Assembly (NCBI GenBank): GCA_944389265.1
Contig: CALXLS010000001.1
Span: forward strand, 18,359 to 82,358
Reading direction: 5' to 3'
DNA from: an uncultured Alphaproteobacteria bacterium
GTDB taxonomy: Bacteria > Pseudomonadota > Alphaproteobacteria > Rs-D84
Length of the DNA: 64,000 bases
The notes under the pieces are model-generated. The model made no database searches. It saw only the letters and a program-made list of their open reading frames with translations, and was not told the DNA's origin. The position numbers and the translations under genes are program-made. Of this stretch, positions 9,067 through 17,883 are shown piece by piece (the first letter of the stretch is position 1; the number at the start of each line of letters is the position of its first letter).

Positions 9067-10194
9067 CTACTTTGCTTTATAGTTATTAATAATTGCCTGA
9101 ACTAATTGCATTTCTGTGAAATCAGCAGCGTCATATTCTCTGACCTTATCGCTAACATTCGGTAAATGATATACAGAATACAAATCTTTTATTCTTGCCG
9201 ATGATATATGCGGTTTAAAAATTCTAAAATCTGTATATATTAAATCCATAGGACGATTGGCAGCAGTTAATAATACAGATAACCCAGACGCTAAACCTAT
9301 GATTCCAGCAGACCGCTCTGCCAAAGCAAATATTTCTGCTATATTTGTATCAAAACATACAGAATCTGAAAAACTATTGTTAATATTATTTACAAAAACA
9401 TCATACCCTATTCTTTTAAACTCTTTTATCAGCAAACTCCAAAAAACATCAGACATTCCAGATAAAGAGCTTGCACCAGGTAAAATAATAACGAATGGGT
9501 GCCTGAAATTATCTGCAAGTTTCTTATTTATTTTTAATACAATCGATTTATCAATTTTAGGTTTTTGCATTACAGATTTTTTAGTTAAATCAAAATCTTT
9601 GCATATATAATCATAAAAATTTACTTGTACGTTATTTTCGTATAACTTATTAAGATTTTCTGCAATTTTATATGTAGGACAAAATAACTTCCTGCCCTTA
9701 TATTCAATACTTTCACAATCCAAGGCATCTTGAAGTTTATTTTTATCTATTTCAATGTATTTAATATCAATGCCACTAGGTAAAAACATATTATAAAAAG
9801 GGAGATATTTTTTCTGCCAAACTACTAACAAAGGTTTCTTCGTTCTGTTTGCCAGCACCCACGCTTTTAAATGAGCCAAATATACATAACTTTCCCCGAT
9901 ATTATGTCGAATTATATAAACGCCATCATATTTTTTATTGATTTGACTAAATAATTTATTAAGAATTTTTCGTCTAAGGTTTTCCCTATATACTGGCAGG
10001 CAACAAACTTTACTTATTGCATAATGATTTTTTATACGCCTTTTATAAATTCGAAGTCCCAATACCCTGAAGTCCTGCGTACCGCGTGAAGATTTTTTAA
10101 AGCGCAATACACCGCATAATATAGAATAAGTCTTTTCCTTACCCCAATCATGATTATATGATGCGGAATTATAAATAATCTTTTTAATCGTCAC
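9067..10194 (-). CDS. Glycosyltransferase-like protein of the glycan operon
   Basis: A 375-residue cytoplasmic protein that I recognise only in part. The N-terminus has the short motif RVLGLRIYKRR, a variant of the hydrophobic 'LLGI.. K' module shared by several glycan genes in this window. The second half has features of GT-B enzymes of the heptosyltransferase kind: FVIILPGASSLSG, a later SAGIIGLASGLSVLLTAANRP loop and an aspartate-rich end. The GASS and GLASGLS positions are where that family binds a nucleotide sugar. It overlaps neither neighbour but is only 11 bases from the next gene upstream. Donor and acceptor are unknown. Confidence 0.5.
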   Translation of the reverse strand: MTIKKIIYNSASYNHDWGKEKTYSILCGVLRFKKSSRGTQDFRVLGLRIYKRRIKNHYAISKVCCLPVYRENLRRKILNKLFSQINKKYDGVYIIRHNIGESYVYLAHLKAWVLANRTKKPLLVVWQKKYLPFYNMFLPSGIDIKYIEIDKNKLQDALDCESIEYKGRKLFCPTYKIAENLNKLYENNVQVNFYDYICKDFDLTKKSVMQKPKIDKSIVLKINKKLADNFRHPFVIILPGASSLSGMSDVFWSLLIKEFKRIGYDVFVNNINNSFSDSVCFDTNIAEIFALAERSAGIIGLASGLSVLLTAANRPMDLIYTDFRIFKPHISSARIKDLYSVYHLPNVSDKVREYDAADFTEMQLVQAIINNYKAK

Positions 10195-10205
10195 TTCATA
10201 TACTC

Positions 10206-11327
10206 TTAATTCTTATACTTCTGGTACATTCTTTCAGAAATCAAATTTCTTTCACGCGCAATACCTAAAATATCGTTCTCAAAACCATAAGTTGTGCTAT
10301 AAAACTCATTAAAAAAATCAGAAACAGATTTATCATCCAGTCCTATATCTATCTTTACGCAATCTTTATAAACAGGTATATGTCGCCATACTTTTTCATC
10401 ATATAACATATCAAGAACTGGCAAATACAAAACACCCTTGTGCCATTTCAAAACAAATGCCCAGTGTCTTGACAATGCAATATCTGGCATGTGAATTACC
10501 ATGGAATTATCTATATAAAATGTTTTTAACTTTAACTGCTCTGTATCCCTTAGAAAAGTAAATACCCAATCCACATTGAAGTTAAACTCGTCTACATATT
10601 TTGTTGAATACTTTTCAATTAAATACTCGTTATAACGCCAACCTATATTTTTCTTTACTACATCTAAACATTTCTGAGGATTTCTAACATACACGACCCC
10701 AAAAGACCAATGTACACCAAAAGATTTTGATACAAACATATCGAAGTTAAAGCAATCTAAATCATTTTCTTCCGCGTAAAACTCGGCTTTTTTCAGTGCT
10801 TCTGCTATTAATTCTGGTTTGGTCAAAATCATTATATCGTCTGCATCAATATTATAAGTCCTTTTATAGTTATGTTTTGCAGCATGAACAAATGGGGTTA
10901 ACATAGAATATGCAATTCTATGCCATAACTTCTGCCTTTCTACTTCATGCAATAATAATGGAACTTCTTTTTTTAACGTTTTCCTGTCACTTTTTATAAA
11001 CGCGAAATCTTCGTTATAAAAGAAGCATGGTTTCTTAAAAATACCTTCTTTCATTTTTTTATTATCACATACAAAATAGATAAAAGCATCCATTCTGGCA
11101 ATTATATCTATCCAATGCTGAATACAATCAAAACCTGTAGTATGAACACGATGAACTTTTAAATAAAAAACCCGCTGTCCTGGTTTAGGCTTATGCCTTC
11201 TGCAACGCTCTATTTTCAATTTACCGTTTTGGTGCGTGTACTGAAAAACAGGAATTCCCAAAAGATAAAATCTTCTTATTTTTTCCCCATTTACTAATCT
11301 TACTTTTACTTTTTTTACAATTTTCAT
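10206..11327 (-). CDS. Putative glycosyltransferase (DxD-containing)
   Basis: A 373-residue protein starting with a basic stretch and the motif RRFYLLGIPVFQYT, again the short glycan-gene module. The central region contains NIDADDIMILTKPEL with a DADD acid cluster of the type that binds metal and nucleotide sugar in GT-A enzymes. It is rich in aromatic residues, as glycan-modifying enzymes often are. No family can be named with certainty. It lies between a hexapeptide acyltransferase and another likely glycosyltransferase on one transcript, so a role in building the same surface saccharide is the best guess. Confidence 0.5.
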   Translation of the reverse strand: MKIVKKVKVRLVNGEKIRRFYLLGIPVFQYTHQNGKLKIERCRRHKPKPGQRVFYLKVHRVHTTGFDCIQHWIDIIARMDAFIYFVCDNKKMKEGIFKKPCFFYNEDFAFIKSDRKTLKKEVPLLLHEVERQKLWHRIAYSMLTPFVHAAKHNYKRTYNIDADDIMILTKPELIAEALKKAEFYAEENDLDCFNFDMFVSKSFGVHWSFGVVYVRNPQKCLDVVKKNIGWRYNEYLIEKYSTKYVDEFNFNVDWVFTFLRDTEQLKLKTFYIDNSMVIHMPDIALSRHWAFVLKWHKGVLYLPVLDMLYDEKVWRHIPVYKDCVKIDIGLDDKSVSDFFNEFYSTTYGFENDILGIARERNLISERMYQKYKN

Positions 11328-11338
11328 AACATTTACCC

Positions 11339-12268
11339 CTAATTATTTTCACCAGTCATTTCAAAAGCTTCGTCCCAAGTATCTATTCTTTTTACCCCCC
11401 TTTTTAAAACATGTGCCGGATTTCCCCCAATTACTGTATAAGATTCTTCAAAAAGCTTTACGACATTACTCTGCGCTGCAACAATTGTGTAATCTGGCAG
11501 GCTCGCACTTTTCCCTATAAAACTGCCCGTCCCTATCCAGCAATTATTGCCTATTCGCATGACTCTTTTGCGATGTCCATAATTTATTACTTTGTTTGTT
11601 TCAATATCTATTATCGGATGCGCATCACTTACATATATCTTTGATTCTGCAGCCAGTCTTACATTATTTCCAATAAAGCACTTTAATCCGTATTCGCACA
11701 TATGAATTATAACCAAAGGATTTACGACCAAGTTATCACCTATTACTAATTCACAATCTCCCATAGTCATAAAAATCACAAGACAAACTATTTTCTTGTC
11801 ATAAATCTTATTAGTAAAATTACCGAGCGAGAATTTATGCCCGTCCCCCAGCATAGTAAGTTCTAATCTTTCTATTATTTTAGGCTCGCGAATTTTTATG
11901 GTGTTATTATTACCTTCTATTGTAAGAATTAAACCTGGTATTATTTTTGTCGTTTCAACATAATCACCAACCGCATCATCCCAAACTAATAATTTATTAT
12001 TTTCCCCATGAAATACATAGTCGGTTGGACCAGCAGGTGGTGTTATTGCCTGTCTGAAATCACTTTCTACTTTTGACAATTCTGACTTTGTTGTAAATGT
12101 TTCAAGTTTTGGGTAAATATCATTTACACCTTTTCTTAAATCTTCAATTTGTCCGCGCAAATCGTCTATCGGGTTATACATTAGTTTTTCACGAAAAGAC
12201 TTTCTGCGTTCTTCATTTGGTATGAAACGACAAAGTGTATCTACCCAAAACTTTTTCATTATAATCAC
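11339..12268 (-). CDS. Hexapeptide-repeat acyltransferase
   Basis: 309 residues. About 90 N-terminal residues include a short coiled-coil stretch (DDLRGQIEDLRKGVNDIYPKL). The rest is a left-handed beta-helix with hexapeptide turns such as FIGNNVRLAAESKIYVSDAH and RIGNNCWIGTGSFIGKSASL, closing with VIGGNPAHVLKRGVKR. The SDAHPI segment carries the likely catalytic His. This C-terminal pattern is that of O-acetyltransferases acting on nucleotide sugars or glycans. The start overlaps the stop of the epimerase gene by four bases, which suggests coupled translation in the glycan operon. Confidence 0.8.
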   Translation of the reverse strand: MIIMKKFWVDTLCRFIPNEERRKSFREKLMYNPIDDLRGQIEDLRKGVNDIYPKLETFTTKSELSKVESDFRQAITPPAGPTDYVFHGENNKLLVWDDAVGDYVETTKIIPGLILTIEGNNNTIKIREPKIIERLELTMLGDGHKFSLGNFTNKIYDKKIVCLVIFMTMGDCELVIGDNLVVNPLVIIHMCEYGLKCFIGNNVRLAAESKIYVSDAHPIIDIETNKVINYGHRKRVMRIGNNCWIGTGSFIGKSASLPDYTIVAAQSNVVKLFEESYTVIGGNPAHVLKRGVKRIDTWDEAFEMTGENN

Positions 12269-12918
12269 CTTAACTTTTCTACAATTTCTTTGTAAGTACG
12301 CAGTCCTCTTTTCTTACCGAACATTTCTGACGCAGTACCACATACAAATTCTTCAATTCCACGCGCAGACCACTTCGAAATTACATCTGGTGACACACAA
12401 CCGTCTAAACGAATAGAAAATTTTCTATTTGGCATATCTGCTAAAAATGCCAATTTTTTTTCAACTTCTGGTACAGCAGACTGACCCGCAAACCCAGGAT
12501 TCACCCGCATAACCAATAAAGTATCTATTAATGGAAACAAATTCTGAACTTCTTCAATTCTTGTTCCTGGGTTTATAGCAAGCCCTGCTTTTCTGCCGTT
12601 CAATTTTATTTCTTGCAAATATTTAGCAGAATTCCCAGATTCATAATGCACATAAATTATATCCGCACCATTTTTAAAAGCATAAGGTAAATGAATGCTA
12701 GGTACTTTCACCATTAAATGTGCATCTAGTGGTTTAGAAGTCATCTTTCTGACCGCCGCAAAATCTGCCCAAGACAAAGCAAAGTTCGGCACGAACTCCC
12801 CGTCCATAATATCCATGTGATATTGGTCTATTCCTGCTGCATCCATATCGGCAATTTCCGAACGGAAACTGCCGAAGTCTGCGCACATAATCGAAGGGCA
12901 CAATATTTTATACGCCAT
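12265..12918 (-). CDS. Ribulose-phosphate 3-epimerase family protein
   Basis: The ATG at 12918 is preceded by AAAAGGG and begins MAYKILCPSIMCADFGSF, the normal start of the family. The open frame extends further upstream into the isomerase gene but that is unlikely to be used. It is a TIM barrel of 217 residues: strand motifs YHMDIMDGEFVPNF, LDAHLMVKVP, YVHYESG, GLAINPGT, LLVMRVNPGFAGQS and FSIRLDGCVS. Metal-binding residues of the family (His and Asp in HMDIMDG, His in DAHLM, Asp in RLDGC) are present. The place in a glycan operon suggests a specialised sugar-phosphate epimerase rather than the pentose-phosphate enzyme, but this is inference. Confidence 0.82.
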   Translation of the reverse strand: MAYKILCPSIMCADFGSFRSEIADMDAAGIDQYHMDIMDGEFVPNFALSWADFAAVRKMTSKPLDAHLMVKVPSIHLPYAFKNGADIIYVHYESGNSAKYLQEIKLNGRKAGLAINPGTRIEEVQNLFPLIDTLLVMRVNPGFAGQSAVPEVEKKLAFLADMPNRKFSIRLDGCVSPDVISKWSARGIEEFVCGTASEMFGKKRGLRTYKEIVEKLR

Positions 12919-12919
12919 T

Positions 12920-13816
12920 TTATGCCCTTTTAGGTTTAGCAATCATAAATTCGCAACCAGAAACATCTAGTTTTTCATTTGGTTCTAATAATATCGCTGT
13001 ACCAGGTAAAACCTTTATACCATCAATATCTTTTTCACCGCGCAACATTACTGCAAACGCAAACATATCCCCCTTGTTTTCAAATGTATCAACACCTTTA
13101 ACAAGTTGTGTCGAATACATACGTTCTTCAATAGGCTCGCCGTCTTTATACTTTCTGGATTTAGACTTCTTATTTACATCCAAGCACGCAAGAGCCTTTT
13201 CTAATTGCAAAGGTCTTTTTTTACCGTCTTTATCAATGCGGTCATAGTCATAAAAGCGGTATGTCTTTTCACAATTTTCTTCTATTTCAAAATGAAGTGA
13301 ACCTGCTGTTGCAGCATGCAAAGTACCCCCAACTATATAAACATAATCACCCTCTTCGCATGGCATCGAATCCAAAGTTTCTGCAATTTTTCCGTCTTTT
13401 ATTTTCTGCTTCATATCTTCAACGGACTTCGCCTTGCAACCGTTATACATTTTTCCGCTTTTCGGTGCTTCTAATGTATAAAAAGACTCATTCTTTCCAA
13501 AGGGTTTATTCTCTAATTCCTGAGCCTTCTTATCGTCTGGGTGTACCTGTATGGAAAGGTCATCGTCTGCTTCAACCAACGCCATTAATATAGGCAATTC
13601 AGGATATTTACTTAGCCCATACTTGTCACGATTTTCCATAAACCATTCGTGAATGTTTTTACCTTTATCTGGTCCATAAATTATCTCGTTCTTAAATTCT
13701 TCAGTATCTATTGCTGAATACAGGTGCCCTATTTTATGACAATTAGAACCTGAATACGGAGTCAATTTTGCTCCACCCCAAATAGTTTCGTGTACAATAG
13801 GTTTTAATATTTGCAT
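12920..13816 (-). CDS. manA: Class I phosphomannose isomerase
   Basis: A 298-residue cupin enzyme of the short bacterial type. It has an IWGG start, the zinc-binding DLSIQVHPDD motif near residue 92, an ENKPFGKNESFYTLEAPKSG segment and the GTLHAATAGS ligand loop near residue 165. It interconverts fructose-6-phosphate and mannose-6-phosphate and so feeds mannose-derived nucleotide sugars. Beside a nucleotidyltransferase-kinase fusion, a HAD phosphatase and an epimerase, it probably supplies the precursor for an unusual surface sugar. Its stop codon is two bases from the epimerase start. Confidence 0.88.
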   Translation of the reverse strand: MQILKPIVHETIWGGAKLTPYSGSNCHKIGHLYSAIDTEEFKNEIIYGPDKGKNIHEWFMENRDKYGLSKYPELPILMALVEADDDLSIQVHPDDKKAQELENKPFGKNESFYTLEAPKSGKMYNGCKAKSVEDMKQKIKDGKIAETLDSMPCEEGDYVYIVGGTLHAATAGSLHFEIEENCEKTYRFYDYDRIDKDGKKRPLQLEKALACLDVNKKSKSRKYKDGEPIEERMYSTQLVKGVDTFENKGDMFAFAVMLRGEKDIDGIKVLPGTAILLEPNEKLDVSGCEFMIAKPKRA

Positions 13817-13831
13817 GGTTTGTCCTTATTT

Positions 13832-14233
13832 TTAGAGGTTTTCATCAATTATTACCGACAATTCTTGTAAGCCTTGATTTCTATCTGGCGCAACAACATG
13901 TGCGCAACATAGACCACTAGGTTTGTTATCGTTGAATAAAATTCTTTCCCCCATCGGAATTGCGAACTTTATATCATCAAAACGAATACCCGCATCCAAA
14001 ATAAAGTTGATTGTCTTATCACGAACATCTGGTTCATCTTCGCGCGCAGTAAGAATCAACACATAATCTTCCTCTGGGATATTACGCAAAAAATCCAGCG
14101 CACCAGGCAACCATTCATCCTGATTTGATATTCCGTCTTTATAACCGTTGTGCCTTACTAATGTCCCGTCAAAGTCCAGTATCCATGTATGACGTAATGG
14201 CGATAACCGCAGTTCTTTATTGCTCATTTTCAT
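13832..14233 (-). CDS. HAD-superfamily phosphatase of glycan synthesis
   Basis: 133 residues with the HAD motif I as WILDFDGTLVRH, where the Asp pair of DFDGT is the catalytic pair. Motif II is the VLILTAREDEPDVRDK Thr. A Lys follows in FDDIKFAIPMGER, and the late acidic motif is NDNKPSGLCC. The absence of a large cap matches small capsule-type HAD phosphatases that dephosphorylate a sugar or polyol phosphate. It overlaps the upstream kinase/nucleotidyltransferase gene by 17 bases, supporting a shared pathway in which the fusion protein and this phosphatase work on consecutive phosphorylated intermediates. Confidence 0.72.
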   Translation of the reverse strand: MKMSNKELRLSPLRHTWILDFDGTLVRHNGYKDGISNQDEWLPGALDFLRNIPEEDYVLILTAREDEPDVRDKTINFILDAGIRFDDIKFAIPMGERILFNDNKPSGLCCAHVVAPDRNQGLQELSVIIDENL

Positions 14234-15740
14234 ACTCCATTAACCATTCGTTAAACAATAAAGTCCCGTTATAAAACGCTATGCACATAGAGTCATAGTC
14301 TTCCCATGCATGTGAAGCCAAAGACAACCAAATAATCGCATGTATTAATTTGATTTCTTTTACACTTGCTTCTTCTTTCGGAATTAAATTCAAGAAATAA
14401 TCTGTCAGATGTTCCCAACCACCACTGCTAATACTAAAAGTCACATCCTTGTCAGAAATATCCAAAGTAAACTTCTTTATATTGAACTGGTCGAAGTTGC
14501 CGTAAATCGCATAGTACATTTTCGCCCAATCATATCTAACATCACCAAGAACTTGACTTTTTCCAAAATAACCACGCGCATCTATGAAGTAAATTTTACC
14601 TAGGTCGTCTATCATCGTGTTTGTTAACTGACAATCACCATGTATAGGACCGTAATATGTACTCATTAGTGTATTCAGAACAGCATGACGCAAAATGTCT
14701 ATGTTCCACATTATGTTCTGACATTTTTTACCGTTTATAGTAATAAACCTTTCATTAGCGAACGGTATCGCAGATATTATTCCCTGCAGTCTATGTATGG
14801 TTTTTTTTAGGTATTCGGTATATAAATCCCATGCAGACGAAGGCGCCTTTTCGTAACTATGCATAGTCTGTAATGCATGCACCATTTTTCGTATGGTTTC
14901 TTTACGATTATCATCGTCCATCTCTGCAAGGAAGACATTTTTACCATGTATTAGTTCCATTGTTAGCGGATTCGTATTATATACTTTTGGTATGTATTCG
15001 AATCCGTATTCTTCCATTTTCTTATACCAGACAACCTCACGTTCTATCAATTTTACTGCTTCTGGTGTAAGACCTGTCTTTACAACCTTGCCATCAATAA
15101 ATTCTATCTTATTATAAGGACGACATCTGTTAGATGTTGTAGAAATCTCGTTATATGCTTCTAAGGTTCCTACATCTATGCTACCCATTAAAGAAATTGG
15201 ACTTAATGGAATATCTTTTTCTGCCAACCATTTTGTAAAAGAACCTTCTGTCGGGAAATCTGTAAACCAACTTTTGTTATCAAAGATATATAAACCTGCA
15301 ACCCCTTTACCTGCTATTTGCTCGTTCACAAGTTTCCCTTCTTTTAAACTCCATGAACAAGGGAAATCAACCAAACCAACCTGACACCCTTTTACTATTT
15401 CATTAATGCAGAAAGAATCTGATAAAATTATATCCGACCAAATAATCATAAAAGGTTCATTATCAGGTATATAAGAAACCGCTTCTTTTATACCAGCAGC
15501 ATTACCTTTAGTCGTGGCACGAACTAACATATAATTAACATCTTTCGCGAATGTAGATAAATATCTATCTAAAACATCAAACTTATAATCACCGATAATT
15601 ATGAACTCATCTTTCGGATATTTTTTAAACAAGTGAAATATTATAGGCATATATTTTGCAGAAATTAAACTTTTGGGTTTTACATGCGTCAAAGCCTTCA
15701 TTCTGGAACCAAGTCCACCCGCTTGAATTATGATTTTCAT
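14217..15740 (-). CDS. Sugar nucleotidyltransferase fused to a kinase-like phosphotransferase
   Basis: 507 residues in two parts. Residues 1-220 form a nucleotidyltransferase: the signature IIQAGGLGSRMKALTHVKPK binds the NTP and a metal-binding WSDIILSD follows. Residues about 230-500 form an aminoglycoside-phosphotransferase/choline-kinase fold with the Brenner motif HGDCQLTNTMIDD followed by YFIDARGYFG, which gives the catalytic Asp and metal site. A fusion of cytidylyl- or guanylyltransferase with a kinase allows phosphorylation and activation of one sugar or polyol in sequence. It is the first gene of the minus-strand glycan operon. The product nucleotide-linked compound cannot be deduced from sequence. 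Confidence 0.8.
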   Translation of the reverse strand: MKIIIQAGGLGSRMKALTHVKPKSLISAKYMPIIFHLFKKYPKDEFIIIGDYKFDVLDRYLSTFAKDVNYMLVRATTKGNAAGIKEAVSYIPDNEPFMIIWSDIILSDSFCINEIVKGCQVGLVDFPCSWSLKEGKLVNEQIAGKGVAGLYIFDNKSWFTDFPTEGSFTKWLAEKDIPLSPISLMGSIDVGTLEAYNEISTTSNRCRPYNKIEFIDGKVVKTGLTPEAVKLIEREVVWYKKMEEYGFEYIPKVYNTNPLTMELIHGKNVFLAEMDDDNRKETIRKMVHALQTMHSYEKAPSSAWDLYTEYLKKTIHRLQGIISAIPFANERFITINGKKCQNIMWNIDILRHAVLNTLMSTYYGPIHGDCQLTNTMIDDLGKIYFIDARGYFGKSQVLGDVRYDWAKMYYAIYGNFDQFNIKKFTLDISDKDVTFSISSGGWEHLTDYFLNLIPKEEASVKEIKLIHAIIWLSLASHAWEDYDSMCIAFYNGTLLFNEWLMEYENEQ

Positions 15741-15892
15741 CGTCTCTCCCCTCTTTTATAGTGATAAACCTACCACCTGTCTTACAGATAAGATTTATTA
15801 CTATAAATTCCTGTACAATTCGAGGAGTATACATTCCTATATTTCTTAGGATTTTTTAGAAAATTCATAATGTTAAGCTATGAAAACACTAA

Positions 15893-15916
15893 ATAAAAAA
15901 AAGCCCCAAATGGGGC
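15893..15916 (-). terminator. Rho-independent terminator after DUF378 gene
   Basis: On the minus strand, the stem GCCCC-ATTT-GGGGC (15916-15903) is followed by a run of eight or more T residues. Confidence 0.8.
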
Positions 15917-15947
15917 AAATGACATGAACAATTTTTTTATTTATTTT

Positions 15948-16160
15948 TTAACGTTCACTGTTATCAGATTTATCAATGAACATCCAAATTAACCATATCA
16001 AGGCCGCAATACCAACCAAGCTATATACTATACTACTAGCTAATGTACCAATACCGAATATAAACGCGACCAAGTCAAAACCAAATATACCTATCAACCC
16101 CCAATTCAAGGCACCGATAAATGTCAATGGTTTCAAAACATAATTTGTTAATCCTCTCAT
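15948..16160 (-). CDS. DUF378 small membrane protein
   Basis: 70 residues with two hydrophobic helices (about 12-32 and 42-62) and the family core TFIGALNWGLIGIFGFDLVA. DUF378 proteins are small inner-membrane proteins without a known activity. The gene is monocistronic, with its own promoter (16208-16236), a strong AAGGAGAG ribosome binding site and a terminator just beyond its stop. Confidence 0.85.
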   Translation of the reverse strand: MRGLTNYVLKPLTFIGALNWGLIGIFGFDLVAFIFGIGTLASSIVYSLVGIAALIWLIWMFIDKSDNSER

Positions 16161-16207
16161 CTTTTCTCTCCTTTTAAGGTTTAGTTTTTACGTCCTAAGA
16201 CAAGCCA

Positions 16208-16236
16208 ATTATATATATTTTTTTACATACTTTCAA
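16208..16236 (-). promoter_or_regulatory. Promoter of DUF378 gene
   Basis: On the minus strand TTGAAA (16236-16231), a 17-bp spacer and TATAAT (16213-16208). Both are near-consensus sigma70 boxes. Confidence 0.75.
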
Positions 16237-16324
16237 TCGCAATACTGCATTTAGGAAAAGATACTTAACCCATAATTTACAAGGTTTTTAGCAATATATG
16301 CCAGATTAAATTGCCGCAATTGTC

Positions 16325-16999
16325 TTAATAATTTATTATGTTTTTAATCGCAAAATTTGCTAGATATAATCCAAATGTTCCTGTAACTGTTATAACAGAA
16401 CCAAACACCCTGCCTTTTACATTATCATCAGCAGGCTCGGTTGAATATACTGTATAAAAATCCTTAATTTTTTCTTCTTTTACAATCTTTCTTATCTTCG
16501 CTGCAAGTGGGCATACACTGGTCTTTGAAATCTTGTCTACTTTTATTTGTGATATGTCTGTTTTACGTGCAGCACCCATACTTGAAATAAAAGGTATTTC
16601 TTTTTCCTGACACCATTTATATAACGCTATCTTCGATTCAACCGTATCTATTGCATCTATTACAAAATCAGGTTTTATATCTAAATCAGTATCTTTATCA
16701 AAAAACATATCTAACGCATCAACTGTTATATCTGGTGATATATCTTTTATTCTATCTTTTGCTACTTCTACTTTCTGCTTACCCAAAGTGCTGTCTAACG
16801 CAAACAACTGACGGTTTATGTTTGTTTCTTCTACCTTGTCAAAATCTATTACTATAAGATGTCCGATACCACTTCGTGCCAAAGCCTCTATCGCAAAAGA
16901 ACCAACCGCACCACACCCCACAACCATCACTGTCGCATTCTGCAACTTACTTATAGCATCATCACCAAATAATAAACGTGTTCTGTGTAATCTATCCAT
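16325..16999 (-). CDS. tcdA: tRNA threonylcarbamoyladenosine dehydratase
   Basis: A 224-residue ThiF/E1-like enzyme. It begins MDRLHRTRLLFGDDAISKLQ, then has the nucleotide-binding VVGCGAVGSFAIEALARSG, the adenylation-site VIDFDKVEETNINRQLFAL and the AIDTVESKIALY loop. TcdA (CsdL) uses ATP to cyclise t6A37 to ct6A37 in tRNAs. It is a little shorter than the E. coli enzyme but the core is complete. Its start overlaps the stop of the TatD-type gene by eight bases, so the two are co-transcribed. Confidence 0.88.
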   Translation of the reverse strand: MDRLHRTRLLFGDDAISKLQNATVMVVGCGAVGSFAIEALARSGIGHLIVIDFDKVEETNINRQLFALDSTLGKQKVEVAKDRIKDISPDITVDALDMFFDKDTDLDIKPDFVIDAIDTVESKIALYKWCQEKEIPFISSMGAARKTDISQIKVDKISKTSVCPLAAKIRKIVKEEKIKDFYTVYSTEPADDNVKGRVFGSVITVTGTFGLYLANFAIKNIINY

Positions 17000-17720
17000 T
17001 ATTTAATACTCTTTTACTATTTTCATAAACTTGCGTTATAAAGTCTGATTTTTTTGCGTCACGCATTTCTGCAAGTTTTTCTGCAACTTTTATAACATTT
17101 TCTATTTTTTCGTTGTCGCTTTCAACAAGTATCCTGTCATACGGTGTTGCAACAGCAGATTCTTTTAACTTATTGTGCCCATCTGTAAAAACAAGTGGTG
17201 AATAAGAAAAATATACATTACCCAAACACAACAACCTTCCCATAACATCCGCGCCACCGTTATAAGAATGAAATATTAGTTTTGGTGGGATTTCTTTTCC
17301 GCGTTCCTTTAATATATGCAACATTTTGTCCCACACACCGACACAATGTATATTAGCAGTTCTTTTCAACCTTGTCGCTATACCAAGTTGCGCACAAAAG
17401 ACTTTTTCCTGTAAGTCCATATCTGGCTTATATTTATCAAGCCCTATTTCACCAACCATAAATTCTGAATTCTGATTTAAAACCTCGGTCAAACGCTGTT
17501 CCCACCCTTCTCTTAAATCTTTCACGTTCCAAGGATGAATACCAAACGCACATTTTACTGCTGAATAATTTTTTGATAAATCAAGCAACTTTGTCCAATC
17601 CTTTTCAGATGTTGAATTACATACACAACAAACTACGCCAGATTTTTCCGCACTATTCAGCACAATTTCTGGCTCAGGCACATTCTGTAAATGACAATGA
17701 ATATCTATATATTTCGGCAT
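16992..17720 (-). CDS. TatD-family metal-dependent hydrolase
   Basis: 242 residues starting MPKYIDIHCHLQNV, where HCH is the first metal motif of the amidohydrolase fold. Later metal ligands lie in VGEIGLD (Glu), TANIHCVG (His), KLIFHSYNGG (His) and ILVESDNEK (Asp). This is the order found in TatD-like DNases and deoxyribonuclease-like hydrolases. It is shorter and more divergent than canonical TatD. It is paired with tcdA on one transcript. A tRNA or DNA 3'-processing role is known for relatives but not shown here. Confidence 0.75.
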   Translation of the reverse strand: MPKYIDIHCHLQNVPEPEIVLNSAEKSGVVCCVCNSTSEKDWTKLLDLSKNYSAVKCAFGIHPWNVKDLREGWEQRLTEVLNQNSEFMVGEIGLDKYKPDMDLQEKVFCAQLGIATRLKRTANIHCVGVWDKMLHILKERGKEIPPKLIFHSYNGGADVMGRLLCLGNVYFSYSPLVFTDGHNKLKESAVATPYDRILVESDNEKIENVIKVAEKLAEMRDAKKSDFITQVYENSKRVLNNG

Positions 17721-17770
17721 ACCACAAGGGTAAAATTTATAAAACGTTTTTCAAGTACAACTTTATCATC

Positions 17771-17799
17771 TTGATTTTTTTACTATTTTATGATATACT
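17771..17799 (+). promoter_or_regulatory. Promoter of methyltransferase/nuclease operon
   Basis: TTGATT (17771-17776), a 17-bp spacer and TATACT (17794-17799). Transcription should start near 17806, about 78 bases before the methyltransferase start codon. Confidence 0.75.
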
Positions 17800-17814
17800 G
17801 AATATAATTGATAA

Positions 17815-17866
17815 GGTGGTCTTGGTGACCGCTTTTTTTATTGCCCCGTTTTATGGGGCCCTTTTT
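17815..17866 (+). promoter_or_regulatory. Tandem terminator-like hairpins in the leader
   Basis: Hairpin 1 pairs 17815-17821 with 17827-17833 (core GGTC/GACC) and is followed by seven T. Hairpin 2 pairs GCCCC (17843-17847) with GGGGC (17855-17859) and is followed by T5. Both lie between the promoter and AAGGAG at 17873-17878. The upstream gene is on the other strand, so they do not serve as its terminators. Premature termination with regulated read-through is the likely purpose. Confidence 0.7.
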
Positions 17867-17883
17867 ATTTTCAAGGAGCCTTT

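Noticed and set aside
15625..15834. 69-codon minus-strand frame upstream of the nucleotidyltransferase
   Set aside because: It overlaps the real gene start in another frame and has no supporting motif.
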